Shown piece after piece: positions 51,582-59,509 of a stretch of DNA of 64,000 bases. The notes under the pieces are model-generated. The model made no database searches. It was not told where the DNA came from and saw only the letters and a program-made list of their open reading frames with translations. The translations under genes were made by a program, and so were the position numbers. The DNA is taken from positions 1 through 64,000 of the forward strand of contig NZ_WMBB01000001.1 in assembly GCF_009708175.1 (NCBI RefSeq), read 5' to 3'. The first letter of the stretch is position 1; each line of letters starts with the position of its first letter. The DNA comes from Nocardia aurantiaca (GTDB lineage: Bacteria; Actinomycetota; Actinomycetes; Mycobacteriales; Mycobacteriaceae).

Positions 51582-52775
51582 CTAGCGCGCGGCCGCGGGC
51601 TGCTTGAGGGCGGTCATGGCGATGATGTCGCGCTGCACCTCGTTGGTGCCGCCGCCGAAGGTGAGAATCAGGCAGGCGCGGTGCATGCGCTCGAGTCGGC
51701 CGCGCAGCTGTGAGCCCGCCGAGTCCTGGCGCAGGTAGGCTTGCGGGCCGAGGATCTCCATGAGGGTGCGGTAGGACTCGGTGGCCAGCTCGGTGCCGTA
51801 CACCTTGCAGGTGGAGGCGTCCCACGGCCGCGGCGCGGCATCCCCGCCGGCGTCGGCGCGGGAGGCGATCTCCCAGTTCAGCAGCTTCAGGTACTCGACC
51901 TTGGCGTGCACCTTGGCCAGCGCGATCTGGACCCATTCCTGGTCGATGACGCGGGCGCCGTTGGCGGTCTTGGTATTGCGCGCCCACTCGGTGGTCTGCG
52001 CGACGGCCAGTGCCAGCGGCGCGGAGGAGGTCAGCGCGACGCGTTCGTGGTTGAGCTGGTTGGTGACCAGCGACCAGCCGCCGTTCTCCGGGCCCACCAT
52101 GTCGGAGTGCTTGACCCGCACGTCCTGGTAGTAGGTGGCGGAGGTATCGGGCCCGGCCATGGTGTGCACCGGTGTCCAGGAGAAGCCCTCGGCATCGGTC
52201 GGCACGATGAACATCGAGATGCCCTTGTGCTTCTTGGCGCTCGGGTCGGTGCGCGCCGCCAGCCAGATGTAGTCCGCGTAGGCGATCAGCGAGGTCCACA
52301 TCTTCTGGCCGTTGATGATCCATTCGTCGCCGTCGCGGACCGCGGAGGTGCGCAGCGAGGCCAGGTCGGTGCCCGCGCCCGGCTCGGAATAGCCGATGGA
52401 GAAGTGCAGTTCACCGGCGGCGATCTTGGGCAGGAAGAACCTCTTCTGCTCCTCCGTGCCGTAATGCATGATCGTCGGCGCCACCGAGTTGATGGTCAGG
52501 AACGGCACCGGGGCGCCGGCGATGGCGGCCTCGTCGGTGAAGATCAGCTGATCCATGGTGGAGCGGTCCTGGCCGCCGTATTCTTTGGGCCAGCCGAGCG
52601 CCAGCCAGCCGTCGCGGCCCATTTCCGCGACCACCTCACGGTAGACGTTGCCCTCGCCGTATTCACCGGTCTGCGCCGAGAGCGCTTGCCGCCGTTCGGG
52701 AGTGATGAGGCGGGTGAAATAGTCACGCAGCTCGGCACGCAGCTGTTCCTGTTGCGGCGTGTAGGCGATACGCAT
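51582..52775 (-). CDS. fadE26: FadE26 (ChsE4), steroid side-chain acyl-CoA dehydrogenase subunit
   Basis: A 397-residue acyl-CoA dehydrogenase matching Rv3504, partner of FadE27. Visible are MRIAYTPQQEQLRAELRDYF, GWLALGWPKEYGGQDRSTMD, FSIGYSEPGAGTDLASLRTS, WIINGQKMWTSLIAYADYIW, HTMAGPDTSATYYQDVRVKH and the C-terminal LTFGGGTNEVQRDIIAMTAL that contacts FAD. ATG 52775 was preferred over GTG 52799 because AAAGGA lies between them, about 11 nt upstream. It diverges from fdxD; the KstR-type box at 52980 may serve both. Confidence 0.92.
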   Translation of the reverse strand: MRIAYTPQQEQLRAELRDYFTRLITPERRQALSAQTGEYGEGNVYREVVAEMGRDGWLALGWPKEYGGQDRSTMDQLIFTDEAAIAGAPVPFLTINSVAPTIMHYGTEEQKRFFLPKIAAGELHFSIGYSEPGAGTDLASLRTSAVRDGDEWIINGQKMWTSLIAYADYIWLAARTDPSAKKHKGISMFIVPTDAEGFSWTPVHTMAGPDTSATYYQDVRVKHSDMVGPENGGWSLVTNQLNHERVALTSSAPLALAVAQTTEWARNTKTANGARVIDQEWVQIALAKVHAKVEYLKLLNWEIASRADAGGDAAPRPWDASTCKVYGTELATESYRTLMEILGPQAYLRQDSAGSQLRGRLERMHRACLILTFGGGTNEVQRDIIAMTALKQPAAAR

Positions 52776-52858
52776 ATCAGTCCGTATCCTTTCTGCCACG
52801 CTTGCGGCGCGGCGGTTCGCGGCCCTGGAGGTCCCGTTCTTCCCCCCTCCGCTCCTCC

Positions 52859-52940
52859 AAGGCGCAGGGAGGTGGAGCCGTTCGCTCCCGTCTCGCTCCG
52901 AAGGCGCAGGCTGTGGAGCCGCAGTTCAGAACGAGACGGG
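52859..52940. repeat. Short direct and inverted repeats upstream of fadE26
   Basis: AAGGCGCAGG occurs at 52859 and 52901, each followed closely by GTGGAGCCG. CCCGTCTCG (52887-52895) is inverted as CGAGACGGG (52932-52940). The spacer 52776-53080 otherwise holds only the promoters and the KstR-type box. Confidence 0.6.
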
Positions 52941-52979
52941 CCGCGAGCCTTTGGTATGGGGCGATCATGGCACATGAAC

Positions 52980-52993
52980 TGGAACTTGTTCCA
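52980..52993. promoter_or_regulatory. KstR box upstream of fdxD (and fadE26)
   Basis: TGGAACTTGTTCCA sits in an 18-bp element with perfect ACTGGAAC/GTTCCAGT arms around TT. It lies 87 bp before fdxD and about 205 bp before fadE26. Confidence 0.82.
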
Positions 52994-53080
52994 GTATGCG
53001 GCCATTCTCGAGATTGATGCCTATCGCATGCCAAGCGTGCTTGTTAGGCTCGGGCAGAACCTGTGGTTAAGGAGAGAACT

Positions 53081-53269
53081 ATGAAGGTCATCGTCGATTT
53101 CGATCAGTGCGAAGCGAACGGAATCTGCGTTGGAATCGCCCCTGACGTCTTCGATCTCGATGACGACGACAACCTGCACGTCAACGAGGCCGAGGTCACC
53201 GAGGCCAACCGCCGCGATATCGAGTCGGCCGTGGCGCAATGCCCCAAAGCGGCGCTGAAACTGGTCTGA
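53081..53269 (+). CDS. fdxD: FdxD, [3Fe-4S]-type ferredoxin
   Basis: A 62-residue ferredoxin matching Rv3503c. Three cluster cysteines are visible: Cys10 and Cys16 in DQCEANGICVGIAPDVF, and Cys54 in AVAQCPKAAL. The fourth position expected between Cys10 and Cys16 is not Cys, so a [3Fe-4S] cluster is likely, as in P450-partner ferredoxins. It may feed electrons to CYP125 or other steroid P450s. ATG 53081 has GGAGAG at 4-nt spacing; an earlier in-frame codon at 53063 is less likely. Confidence 0.9.
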   Translation: MKVIVDFDQCEANGICVGIAPDVFDLDDDDNLHVNEAEVTEANRRDIESAVAQCPKAALKLV

Positions 53270-53289
53270 GGCCAGCCTTGCCCGGCGGG

Positions 53290-53303
53290 TGTAACACGTT
53301 CTA
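53290..53303. promoter_or_regulatory. KstR box at the hsd4A promoter
   Basis: TGTAACACGTTCTA contains AACnnGTT and overlaps the -10-like TAGAGT (53302-53307), which lies 7 nt before the hsd4A GTG. It is 21 bp after the fdxD stop, so hsd4A can be transcribed on its own. Confidence 0.84.
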
Positions 53304-53314
53304 GAGTCGGCCCG

Positions 53315-54217
53315 GTGAGCGATTCTGATGTAAGTCTTTCCGGCCGGGTTGCCATCGTCACCGGCGCGGGCGCCGGGCTCGGCCGGGCCGAAGCCCTCGA
53401 GCTGGCCCGGGCCGGCGCGTCGGTCATCGTCAACGACCTCGTCGAAAACGACGCGGTGAGCGCGACCCTCGCCGACATCCGGGCGCTGGGCGTGAAGGCG
53501 GAGTTCGTCGGCGGCAGCATTGCCGAGCGCGCCACCGCCGACGCGCTCATTCGCACCGCCGAGGAGACCTTCGGCGGGCTGGACATCGTCGTGAACAATG
53601 CCGGGATCACCCGGGACAAGATGCTGTTCAACATGTCCGACGAGGATTTCGACGCGGTCGTCGCGGTCCACCTGCGCGGGCACTTCCTGCTGACCCGCAA
53701 CGCGGCCGCGTATTGGCGCGGTAAGTACAAGGAGACGGGCGCCGCGGTCTACGGGCGCATCATCAACACGTCCTCCGAGGCCGGTCTGCTCGGCCCGGCC
53801 GGGCAGGCGAACTACGGCGCCGCAAAGGCCGGTATCACCGCGCTGACCCTGTCGGCCGCGCGTGCGCTGGAGTCCGTCGGCGTGCGTGCCAATGCCATCG
53901 CGCCGCGCGCCCGGACCGCCATGACCGAGAAGGTCTTCTCCGCGGCCCCCGAGGAGGGTCCGGACCCGCTCTCGCCCGATCACGTGGCGCGCCTGGTGGC
54001 CTATCTGGCTTCGCCGGCGGCCGAGTCGATCACCGGTCAGCTGTTCGTCGTCTACGGCCCGATGGTGGCGCTGATGGCCGCTCCGGTGGTGGAGCGGCGC
54101 TTCGACGCCGAGGGTGAATGGACCCGTGAGGGCCTGGCGGCGGCGCTGGGCGGCTATTTCTCCGAACGCGGTTCGGACGCTACGTTTTCCGCCTCCTCAC
54201 TGAAGGATCTGGGCTGA
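53315..54217 (+). CDS. hsd4A: Hsd4A, 17-beta-hydroxysteroid / 3-hydroxyacyl-CoA dehydrogenase (SDR)
   Basis: A 300-residue SDR matching Rv3502c. Hsd4A is described as a dual enzyme that oxidises 17-beta-hydroxysteroids and the 22-hydroxyacyl-CoA of the sterol side chain. Motifs are VTGAGAGLGRAEALELARAG (about 15-34), NDLVEND, NNAGITRDKMLFNMSDEDFD, the Ser in NTSSEAGLLG, and NYGAAKAGITAL. GTG 53315 with TAGAGT 7 nt upstream suggests a leaderless mRNA. It is paralogous to the SDR at 29332. A long-loop hairpin follows. Confidence 0.9.
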   Translation: MSDSDVSLSGRVAIVTGAGAGLGRAEALELARAGASVIVNDLVENDAVSATLADIRALGVKAEFVGGSIAERATADALIRTAEETFGGLDIVVNNAGITRDKMLFNMSDEDFDAVVAVHLRGHFLLTRNAAAYWRGKYKETGAAVYGRIINTSSEAGLLGPAGQANYGAAKAGITALTLSAARALESVGVRANAIAPRARTAMTEKVFSAAPEEGPDPLSPDHVARLVAYLASPAAESITGQLFVVYGPMVALMAAPVVERRFDAEGEWTREGLAAALGGYFSERGSDATFSASSLKDLG

Positions 54218-54237
54218 GGCCGACCTCGGTTTCCCTG

Positions 54238-54280
54238 CCCGGGGGCTGTGAGTTTCTGCAGACACGGTCCGGCCCCCGGG
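54238..54280 (+). terminator. Long-loop hairpin after hsd4A
   Basis: CCCGGGGGC (54238-54246) pairs perfectly with GCCCCCGGG (54272-54280) across 25 nt. It lies in the 325-bp spacer before the mce4 operon and probably separates the transcripts. Confidence 0.5.
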
Positions 54281-54376
54281 ATCTGCGGTTGATCACGAGA
54301 TCGATCGTTGGTATGAAAAGGGTTCAACTATGTGTGTCGCCTCACAGTGCGGCATACCCGCGGCGGTTAGGCTGGG

Positions 54377-54390
54377 GTGAACATGTTCTC
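54377..54390. promoter_or_regulatory. KstR-like box, distal mce4 promoter region
   Basis: GTGAACATGTTCTC contains AACnnGTT. A weaker CACTAGTT half-match follows at about 54400. It is 152 bp upstream of yrbE4A. Confidence 0.6.
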
Positions 54391-54454
54391 GAAACTGGAC
54401 ACTAGTTCAGAAAGAATACCTGTTCAATACCGTCGAAACCTTCCCGAACCTTAT

Positions 54455-54468
54455 GAGAACGTGTTCTA
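54455..54468. promoter_or_regulatory. KstR box, proximal mce4 promoter
   Basis: GAGAACGTGTTCTA has symmetric AGAAC/GTTCT arms. TAATCT (54467-54472) overlaps its edge and can be the -10, giving a leader of about 65 nt before yrbE4A. Confidence 0.82.
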
Positions 54469-54542
54469 ATCTTCGAGCGGGACCGAGATCACATTCAGAT
54501 CTCGACTGCTATAGCTAGGCAGGGGCAGGAGGAATAGCGGGA

Positions 54543-55307
54543 ATGAATGAAGTCCTTGCCGTACCGCTGCGGGCGGTCGGAGGGTTCTTCGAACTCGCCG
54601 GTGCGGTCGCTCGCGCCGCGGTACGGCCCCCGTTCCAGCGACGGGAATTCATCGATCAGTCCTGGTTCGTAGCCCGGGTCTCCATCTTTCCGACCCTATT
54701 GGTCGCCATTCCGTTCACCGTTTTGGTGAGCTTCACCCTCAACATCCTGCTGCGTGAGATCGGTGCGGCAGACCTCTCCGGCGCGGGTGCGGCCTTCGGC
54801 TCCGTCACCCAGATCGGCCCCATGGTCACGGTGCTCATCGTGGCCGGCGCGGGCGCGACGGCCATATGCGCGGACTTGGGTGCGCGCACCATTCGCGAAG
54901 AGATCGACGCCATGAAGGTGCTCGGCATCGATCCGATCCAGCGCCTGGTGGTGCCGCGCGTGCTGGCCTCGATGTTCGTGGCCTTCCTGCTCAACGGCCT
55001 GGTGTCGACCATCGGCATCCTGGGCGGCTTCCTGTTCTCTGTTCTGCTCCAGGGCGTGAATCCCGGTGCGTTCATCAATGGCATCACGCTGCTGACCCAC
55101 CTGCCGGAGCTCGTCATCTCCCAGGTGAAGGCCACGCTGTTCGGTCTCGTCGCCGGACTCGTCGCCTGTTACCTGGGCCTGAACGTGAAGGGCGGCCCCA
55201 AGAGTGTCGGCGACGCCGTGAACCAGACCGTCGTTTTCGCCTTCATGGCGCTGTTCGTCATCAACGTCGTGGTAACCGCCGTTGGCATCAAGTTCACGGC
55301 GCGGTGA
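54543..55307 (+). CDS. yrbE4A: YrbE4A, permease subunit of the Mce4 sterol importer
   Basis: A 254-residue MlaE/YrbE-type permease with about five hydrophobic segments (ILVAIPFTVLVSFTLNILLR-like first, VLASMFVAFLLNGLVSTIGI central, TVVFAFMALFVINVVVTAVG last). The conserved cytosolic loop is ADLGARTIREEIDAMKVLGI, the coupling region for the ATPase, which is encoded elsewhere. Mce4 imports cholesterol. ATG 54543 has a strong AGGAGGAA (54527-54534). First gene of the mce4 operon; 4 bp separate it from yrbE4B. Confidence 0.94.
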   Translation: MNEVLAVPLRAVGGFFELAGAVARAAVRPPFQRREFIDQSWFVARVSIFPTLLVAIPFTVLVSFTLNILLREIGAADLSGAGAAFGSVTQIGPMVTVLIVAGAGATAICADLGARTIREEIDAMKVLGIDPIQRLVVPRVLASMFVAFLLNGLVSTIGILGGFLFSVLLQGVNPGAFINGITLLTHLPELVISQVKATLFGLVAGLVACYLGLNVKGGPKSVGDAVNQTVVFAFMALFVINVVVTAVGIKFTAR

Positions 55308-55311
55308 TCAG

Positions 55312-56163
55312 ATGGCGTTCGTGATCCAATCTCGTTTTCCCAAGGTGACCAAGCGCTTTCGGCGCTTCACCGAGGCTCTCGACTCGGTCGGCAAGCACGC
55401 GGTGTTCTACGCGCAGTCGATCGGCTCGGTGCCCAAGGCGCTGGTGCACTACCGCACCGAGACCATCCGGCTGATCGCCGAGATCTCGATGGGCACAGGC
55501 GCTTTGGCAGTCATCGGCGGCACCGTCGTGATCGTCGGCTTCCTGACGCTGGCCGCCGGTGGCACCATCGCCGTGCAGGGCTACAGCTCGCTCGGCAATA
55601 TCGGTGTCGAGGCCCTGACCGGCTTCTTCGCCGCGTTCATCAACGTACGCATTGCGGCACCGGTGATTTCGGGCATCGGCCTGGCGGCGACACTGGGCGC
55701 CGGCACCACCGCGCAATTGGGCGCCATGCGCGTCTCCGAGGAGATCGACGCCCTGGAGGTGATGGCCATCCGGCCGGTCCCCTTCCTGGTGGGCACCCGG
55801 ATGCTGGCGGGCATCATCGCGATCATCCCGTTGTACTCACTGGCGGTCATCGCCTCGTTCATCGCCTCGCGTTTCGCGACCGTGGTGATCTACGGCCAGT
55901 CGGCCGGTGTGTACGACCACTACTTCTCGACCTTCCTGATCCCCAGCGACATCCTCTGGTCCTTCGCCCAGGCGATCTTCATGGCCATGGCGGTCATGCT
56001 GATCCACACCTATTACGGCTACAACGCCGCGGGTGGCCCGGTCGGCGTCGGCGTGGCGGTAGGTAATGCGGTGCGGGCCTCGCTGATCGCGGTCGTCATG
56101 GTGACGCTGCTGATGTCGCTGGCCATCTACGGCACCTCCGGCAATTTCCATCTCTCCGGGTAG
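55312..56163 (+). CDS. yrbE4B: YrbE4B, permease subunit of the Mce4 sterol importer
   Basis: A 283-residue YrbE permease pairing with YrbE4A. Visible are AVIGGTVVIVGFLTLAAGGT, VISGIGLAATLGAGTTAQLG, the EEIDALEVMAIRPVPFLVGT coupling loop, and ASLIAVVMVTLLMSLAIYGT as last helix. The ~50-residue N-terminal region before the first helix is amphipathic and cytosolic. ATG 55312 was chosen because the upstream frame overlaps yrbE4A. Mce4A starts 8 bp after the stop. Confidence 0.94.
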   Translation: MAFVIQSRFPKVTKRFRRFTEALDSVGKHAVFYAQSIGSVPKALVHYRTETIRLIAEISMGTGALAVIGGTVVIVGFLTLAAGGTIAVQGYSSLGNIGVEALTGFFAAFINVRIAAPVISGIGLAATLGAGTTAQLGAMRVSEEIDALEVMAIRPVPFLVGTRMLAGIIAIIPLYSLAVIASFIASRFATVVIYGQSAGVYDHYFSTFLIPSDILWSFAQAIFMAMAVMLIHTYYGYNAAGGPVGVGVAVGNAVRASLIAVVMVTLLMSLAIYGTSGNFHLSG

Positions 56164-56171
56164 GGCGGGAC

Positions 56172-57422
56172 ATGGTGCAACAACAGGGCGGTCCGACGAG
56201 CCCGATCGGCTCGCCGTTCGTCGAAAATCCAAAGCCCAAGCGATACCTCGAACAGGGGTGGGTGATTCGCCTGGCCGGCGCCGGGCTGGTGCTCGGTGTG
56301 GTCGCGGCCGTCGCGATCTGCCTGATCATGTTCGCGGGTGGTTTCCAGGACACCGTCAAGGTGACCGTCGCGGCGCCCCGCGCCGGTCTGGTCATGGACC
56401 GGGATGCCAAGGTGAAGATCCGTGGCGTCGAAATCGGACGGGTCAAGTCCATCAGCGACGCCGCCGACGGCAGCGCACGGATCGAGCTCGCCCTCGACCC
56501 CGACAAGCTGCGGCTGGTTCCGGCCAACGCCACCGTGGACATCAGCTCGACCACCGTGTTCGGCGCGAAGTACATCAATTTCGTTGCCCCGGAACATCCT
56601 TCGACCGACTCGCTGCGGCCCGGCACGACCGTGCGGGCGCAATCGGTGACGGTGGAGTTCAACACCATCTTCCAGCACCTCAACGACGTGCTCGCGAAGG
56701 TGCAGCCGGAGAAGCTGAACGCGACGCTCACGGCGCTCGGCACCGCGCTGCAGGGCCGCGGCGACAAGCTCGGCCAGGCGATGGCCGACGCCGACACCTT
56801 CCTGCAGCAGATCAATCCGTCACTGCCAACCCTGCAGACCGATCTGCAGAAGACCACGATCGTCAGCGGCACCTATGCCGACACCGTGCCGGATCTGTTG
56901 CGCACCACCGACAATGCGGTGGTCACCGGTAAGACCATCGTGGACGAGCAGCAGCGGATCGACGCGATGCTCACCGATCTGATCGGTCTGTCGGACACCA
57001 CCACCCCGATCCTGAACGAGACCGGTTCGCCGCTCGTGGAGGCACTGCGGCTGCTGAATCCGACCACCGCACTGCTCGACAAATACAAGTCGGCGATCTA
57101 CTGCACCATCGTGGGCCTCGGCTCGAATATGTCGATCGTCTCCGATGAGTTCGGTGGCCGGTACCCGGCAGTCAATATGAACGCCAGCATCATGCCCGGC
57201 GGCACCCCATACAAGTACCCGGAGGATCTGCCGAAGGTGAATGCCAGCGGTGGCCCGCACTGTGAGGGCGTTCTGGACCATGTGCCCGGCACCAATGCCG
57301 ACTACCTGGTCACCGATACCTCCGAGGGCGAGGTGTGGCATCCGGAGACCAACCCGCACTTCAACGCCACCGTCTTCCAGTTGCTGTACGCGGGCATGCC
57401 CGGACTGTCGGGGGGGAAGTAA
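56172..57422 (+). CDS. mce4A: Mce4A, substrate-binding subunit of the Mce4 sterol importer
   Basis: A 416-residue Mce protein. One N-terminal membrane helix (LAGAGLVLGVVAAVAICLIM, about 33-52) leads to the MCE/MlaD domain (VTVAAPRAGLVMDRDAKVKI, then GVEIGRVKSISDAADGSARI). A long helical part follows (VEFNTIFQHLNDVLAKVQPE onward), then a C-terminal domain. It probably forms, with Mce4B-F, the periplasm-spanning lipid tunnel. ATG 56172. mce4B begins immediately after the TAA. Confidence 0.93.
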   Translation: MVQQQGGPTSPIGSPFVENPKPKRYLEQGWVIRLAGAGLVLGVVAAVAICLIMFAGGFQDTVKVTVAAPRAGLVMDRDAKVKIRGVEIGRVKSISDAADGSARIELALDPDKLRLVPANATVDISSTTVFGAKYINFVAPEHPSTDSLRPGTTVRAQSVTVEFNTIFQHLNDVLAKVQPEKLNATLTALGTALQGRGDKLGQAMADADTFLQQINPSLPTLQTDLQKTTIVSGTYADTVPDLLRTTDNAVVTGKTIVDEQQRIDAMLTDLIGLSDTTTPILNETGSPLVEALRLLNPTTALLDKYKSAIYCTIVGLGSNMSIVSDEFGGRYPAVNMNASIMPGGTPYKYPEDLPKVNASGGPHCEGVLDHVPGTNADYLVTDTSEGEVWHPETNPHFNATVFQLLYAGMPGLSGGK

Positions 57423-58451
57423 GTGAGGTTCAAACCACGCGCGGTCACCGTCAAGCTCGGTCTGTTCGCCCTCGTCATGGTGCTCGTGCTGGCCATGCTC
57501 GGGGTGATCTTCTCCCAGATGCGTTTCGCCCGTGAGAACGGCTACCACGCGGTGTTCACCAGCTCGTCGGGCATGCTGCCCGGATCGAAGGTGCGCATCG
57601 CGGGCGTGCCGGTCGGCTCGGTGAGCCGGGTGTACGTGGGCAAGGACAAGCTGGCGCACGTCGACTTCGATGTGGATCGCAAATACCGGCTCTACACCAG
57701 CACCCAGGCGACGATCCGGTACGAGAATCTCGTCGGCGACCGCTATCTGGAACTGCTCGAAGGACCCGGTACCGCACAGTCTCTCGGCAAGGACGGCACC
57801 ATCCCGGTCGAGCAGACCAAGCCCGCGCTGGATCTGGACATGCTGCTGGGCGGGTTCAAGCCGCTGCTGCGTGGCCTGGATCCTGGTCAGGTCAACGACC
57901 TGACCAACGCGCTGCTGCAGGTCTTCCAGGGCCAGGGCGGCACGCTGGTAGCGCTGCTCAACAGCTCGGGCTCGTTCGGAAAGACCTTGGCGGACAAGGA
58001 CGCCCTGATCGGCAGCGTGATCGATAACCTGAAGACGGTGCTGTCCACCATCGATGATCGCAACCAGGCGTTCGGCAGCACCCTGGACGAATTGCAGCGG
58101 CTGGTCAGCGGTCTGGCCGCGGACAAGGATCCGATCGGCGACGCCATCCCGCGGATATCCGGCGCCACCGGTGATCTCACCGATCTGCTGCGGACGGCAC
58201 GGCCCGATCTGAAGGCCACCTTCGATCAGCTCGGCCGGACCGCCGGCCTGCTGGACGACAACACCGACGAACTGCAGTGGATCATCGAGAACCTGCCCGA
58301 CGCCTACAAGAAGCTGGTGCGCATCGGTTCGTATGGTTCGTTCCTGAACATCTACGCCTGTCCGACCGACCTGATCGTGGACGGTCCGGACGGTAAGCCG
58401 ATGCATGTCAAACTGCCCGGTGGCCAGACGACCGGAAGGTGCAGCAAGTGA
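57423..58451 (+). CDS. mce4B: Mce4B, subunit of the Mce4 sterol importer
   Basis: A 342-residue Mce protein. The membrane helix is LGLFALVMVLVLAMLGVIFS (about 10-29), the MCE domain has FTSSSGMLPGSKVRIAGVPV then GSVSRVYVGKDKLAHVDFDV, and the helical tunnel segment follows (LRGLDPGQVNDLTNALLQVF onward). It ends with a short Cys-containing part (LNIYACPTDLIVDG). GTG 57423 abuts the mce4A stop, and its own stop overlaps mce4C (GTGA). Confidence 0.93.
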   Translation: MRFKPRAVTVKLGLFALVMVLVLAMLGVIFSQMRFARENGYHAVFTSSSGMLPGSKVRIAGVPVGSVSRVYVGKDKLAHVDFDVDRKYRLYTSTQATIRYENLVGDRYLELLEGPGTAQSLGKDGTIPVEQTKPALDLDMLLGGFKPLLRGLDPGQVNDLTNALLQVFQGQGGTLVALLNSSGSFGKTLADKDALIGSVIDNLKTVLSTIDDRNQAFGSTLDELQRLVSGLAADKDPIGDAIPRISGATGDLTDLLRTARPDLKATFDQLGRTAGLLDDNTDELQWIIENLPDAYKKLVRIGSYGSFLNIYACPTDLIVDGPDGKPMHVKLPGGQTTGRCSK

Positions 58452-59509
58452 CCGAACGTTCGCCTTTGATCAATGTCGGCATCATCGGTATCGTGCTCGC
58501 CTCGACCGTCTCGCTGGCGTCACTGCAATTCGATCGGCTTCCCTTCGTGCGATCCGGCGCCGAATACTCGGCGCTGTTCGCCGACGCGGGCGGCCTTTTG
58601 CCGGGCGACCAGGTCCAGGTCGCCGGTGTGAAGTCGGGCCGGGTGGAAGAGGTCGAGCTGGACGGCGCCAAGGTCAAGGTGCGGTTCACGCTCGATGAAG
58701 CGATTCCGTTGGGGAACAAGTCCTCCGCGGCGATCAAGACCAATACGGTGCTGGGCCGCAAGTCGCTCGAGGTCACGCCGGCCGGCGAGGGCACGCTGCG
58801 CGGGCAGTCCACGATTCCGTTGGAGCGCACCACGTCCCCGTACTCGCTGAACGATGCGCTCGGCGATCTGTCCAATACTGTCAAGGGCTTGGACATGGAC
58901 CAGGTCAACAAGACCCTGGACGCGCTGTCGGACACCTTCAAGGACACTCCCGCACCACTGCGTTCCGCGCTCGACGGCATCACCGCGCTGTCGCGCAGCA
59001 TCAATACGCGTGATCAGGCGCTGACCGATCTGCTCAGCAAGGCGCAGGGCGTGACGAAGGTGCTGTCGGATCGCGCCTCGGAGATCAATTCGCTGCTGGT
59101 GGACGGCAACAGCCTGTTGGGTGAACTCGACGCGCGCAAGACCGCGCTGGGCCAGCTCATCACCTACGTCAACAATCTGGCCCAGCAGCTCACCGGGTTC
59201 GTCAACGACAACGAGGCGCAGCTCAAACCCACACTGGACAAGCTGAATTCGGTTCTCGGGGTACTGCAGAAGAACAAGCAGAACCTCTCCGACGCGCTCG
59301 ATGCCCTCGGGCCCTACGCGGGCGCGCTGGGTGAGCAGGTCGGCAGCGGCCCCTACTTCCAGGCGTACATCGTCAACGCCAACTCGAGCTATGTCCAGAT
59401 GCTGGTCGACTCCATGGTGTGGCCGGACCATCTGCCCACCGATCTGCAGCACTACCTGAAAGACTTCCCGCCGGTTATTACCCCGGCACAGACGGAGCCG
59501 GGCAAATGA
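58448..59509 (+). CDS. mce4C: Mce4C, subunit of the Mce4 sterol importer
   Basis: A 353-residue Mce protein. The N-terminal helix is INVGIIGIVLASTVSLASLQ (about 7-26). The MCE domain shows ALFADAGGLLPGDQVQVAGV then KSGRVEEVELDGAKVKVRFT, and the helical segment includes DLSNTVKGLDMDQVNKTLDA. GTG 58448 overlaps the mce4B stop. The nine codons of open frame before it are not used. The stop overlaps the mce4D ATG. Confidence 0.92.
   Translation: MTERSPLINVGIIGIVLASTVSLASLQFDRLPFVRSGAEYSALFADAGGLLPGDQVQVAGVKSGRVEEVELDGAKVKVRFTLDEAIPLGNKSSAAIKTNTVLGRKSLEVTPAGEGTLRGQSTIPLERTTSPYSLNDALGDLSNTVKGLDMDQVNKTLDALSDTFKDTPAPLRSALDGITALSRSINTRDQALTDLLSKAQGVTKVLSDRASEINSLLVDGNSLLGELDARKTALGQLITYVNNLAQQLTGFVNDNEAQLKPTLDKLNSVLGVLQKNKQNLSDALDALGPYAGALGEQVGSGPYFQAYIVNANSSYVQMLVDSMVWPDHLPTDLQHYLKDFPPVITPAQTEPGK

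Noticed and set aside
54396..54412. A third KstR box in the mce4 promoter
   Set aside because: CACTAGTT lacks the first A of AACnnGTT, so it is mentioned only as a weak half-match.
56820..58406. 528-codon minus-strand frame opposite mce4A/mce4B
   Set aside because: Antisense to two clear Mce genes and rich in Gln/Arg/His, as expected from a reversed high-GC frame.
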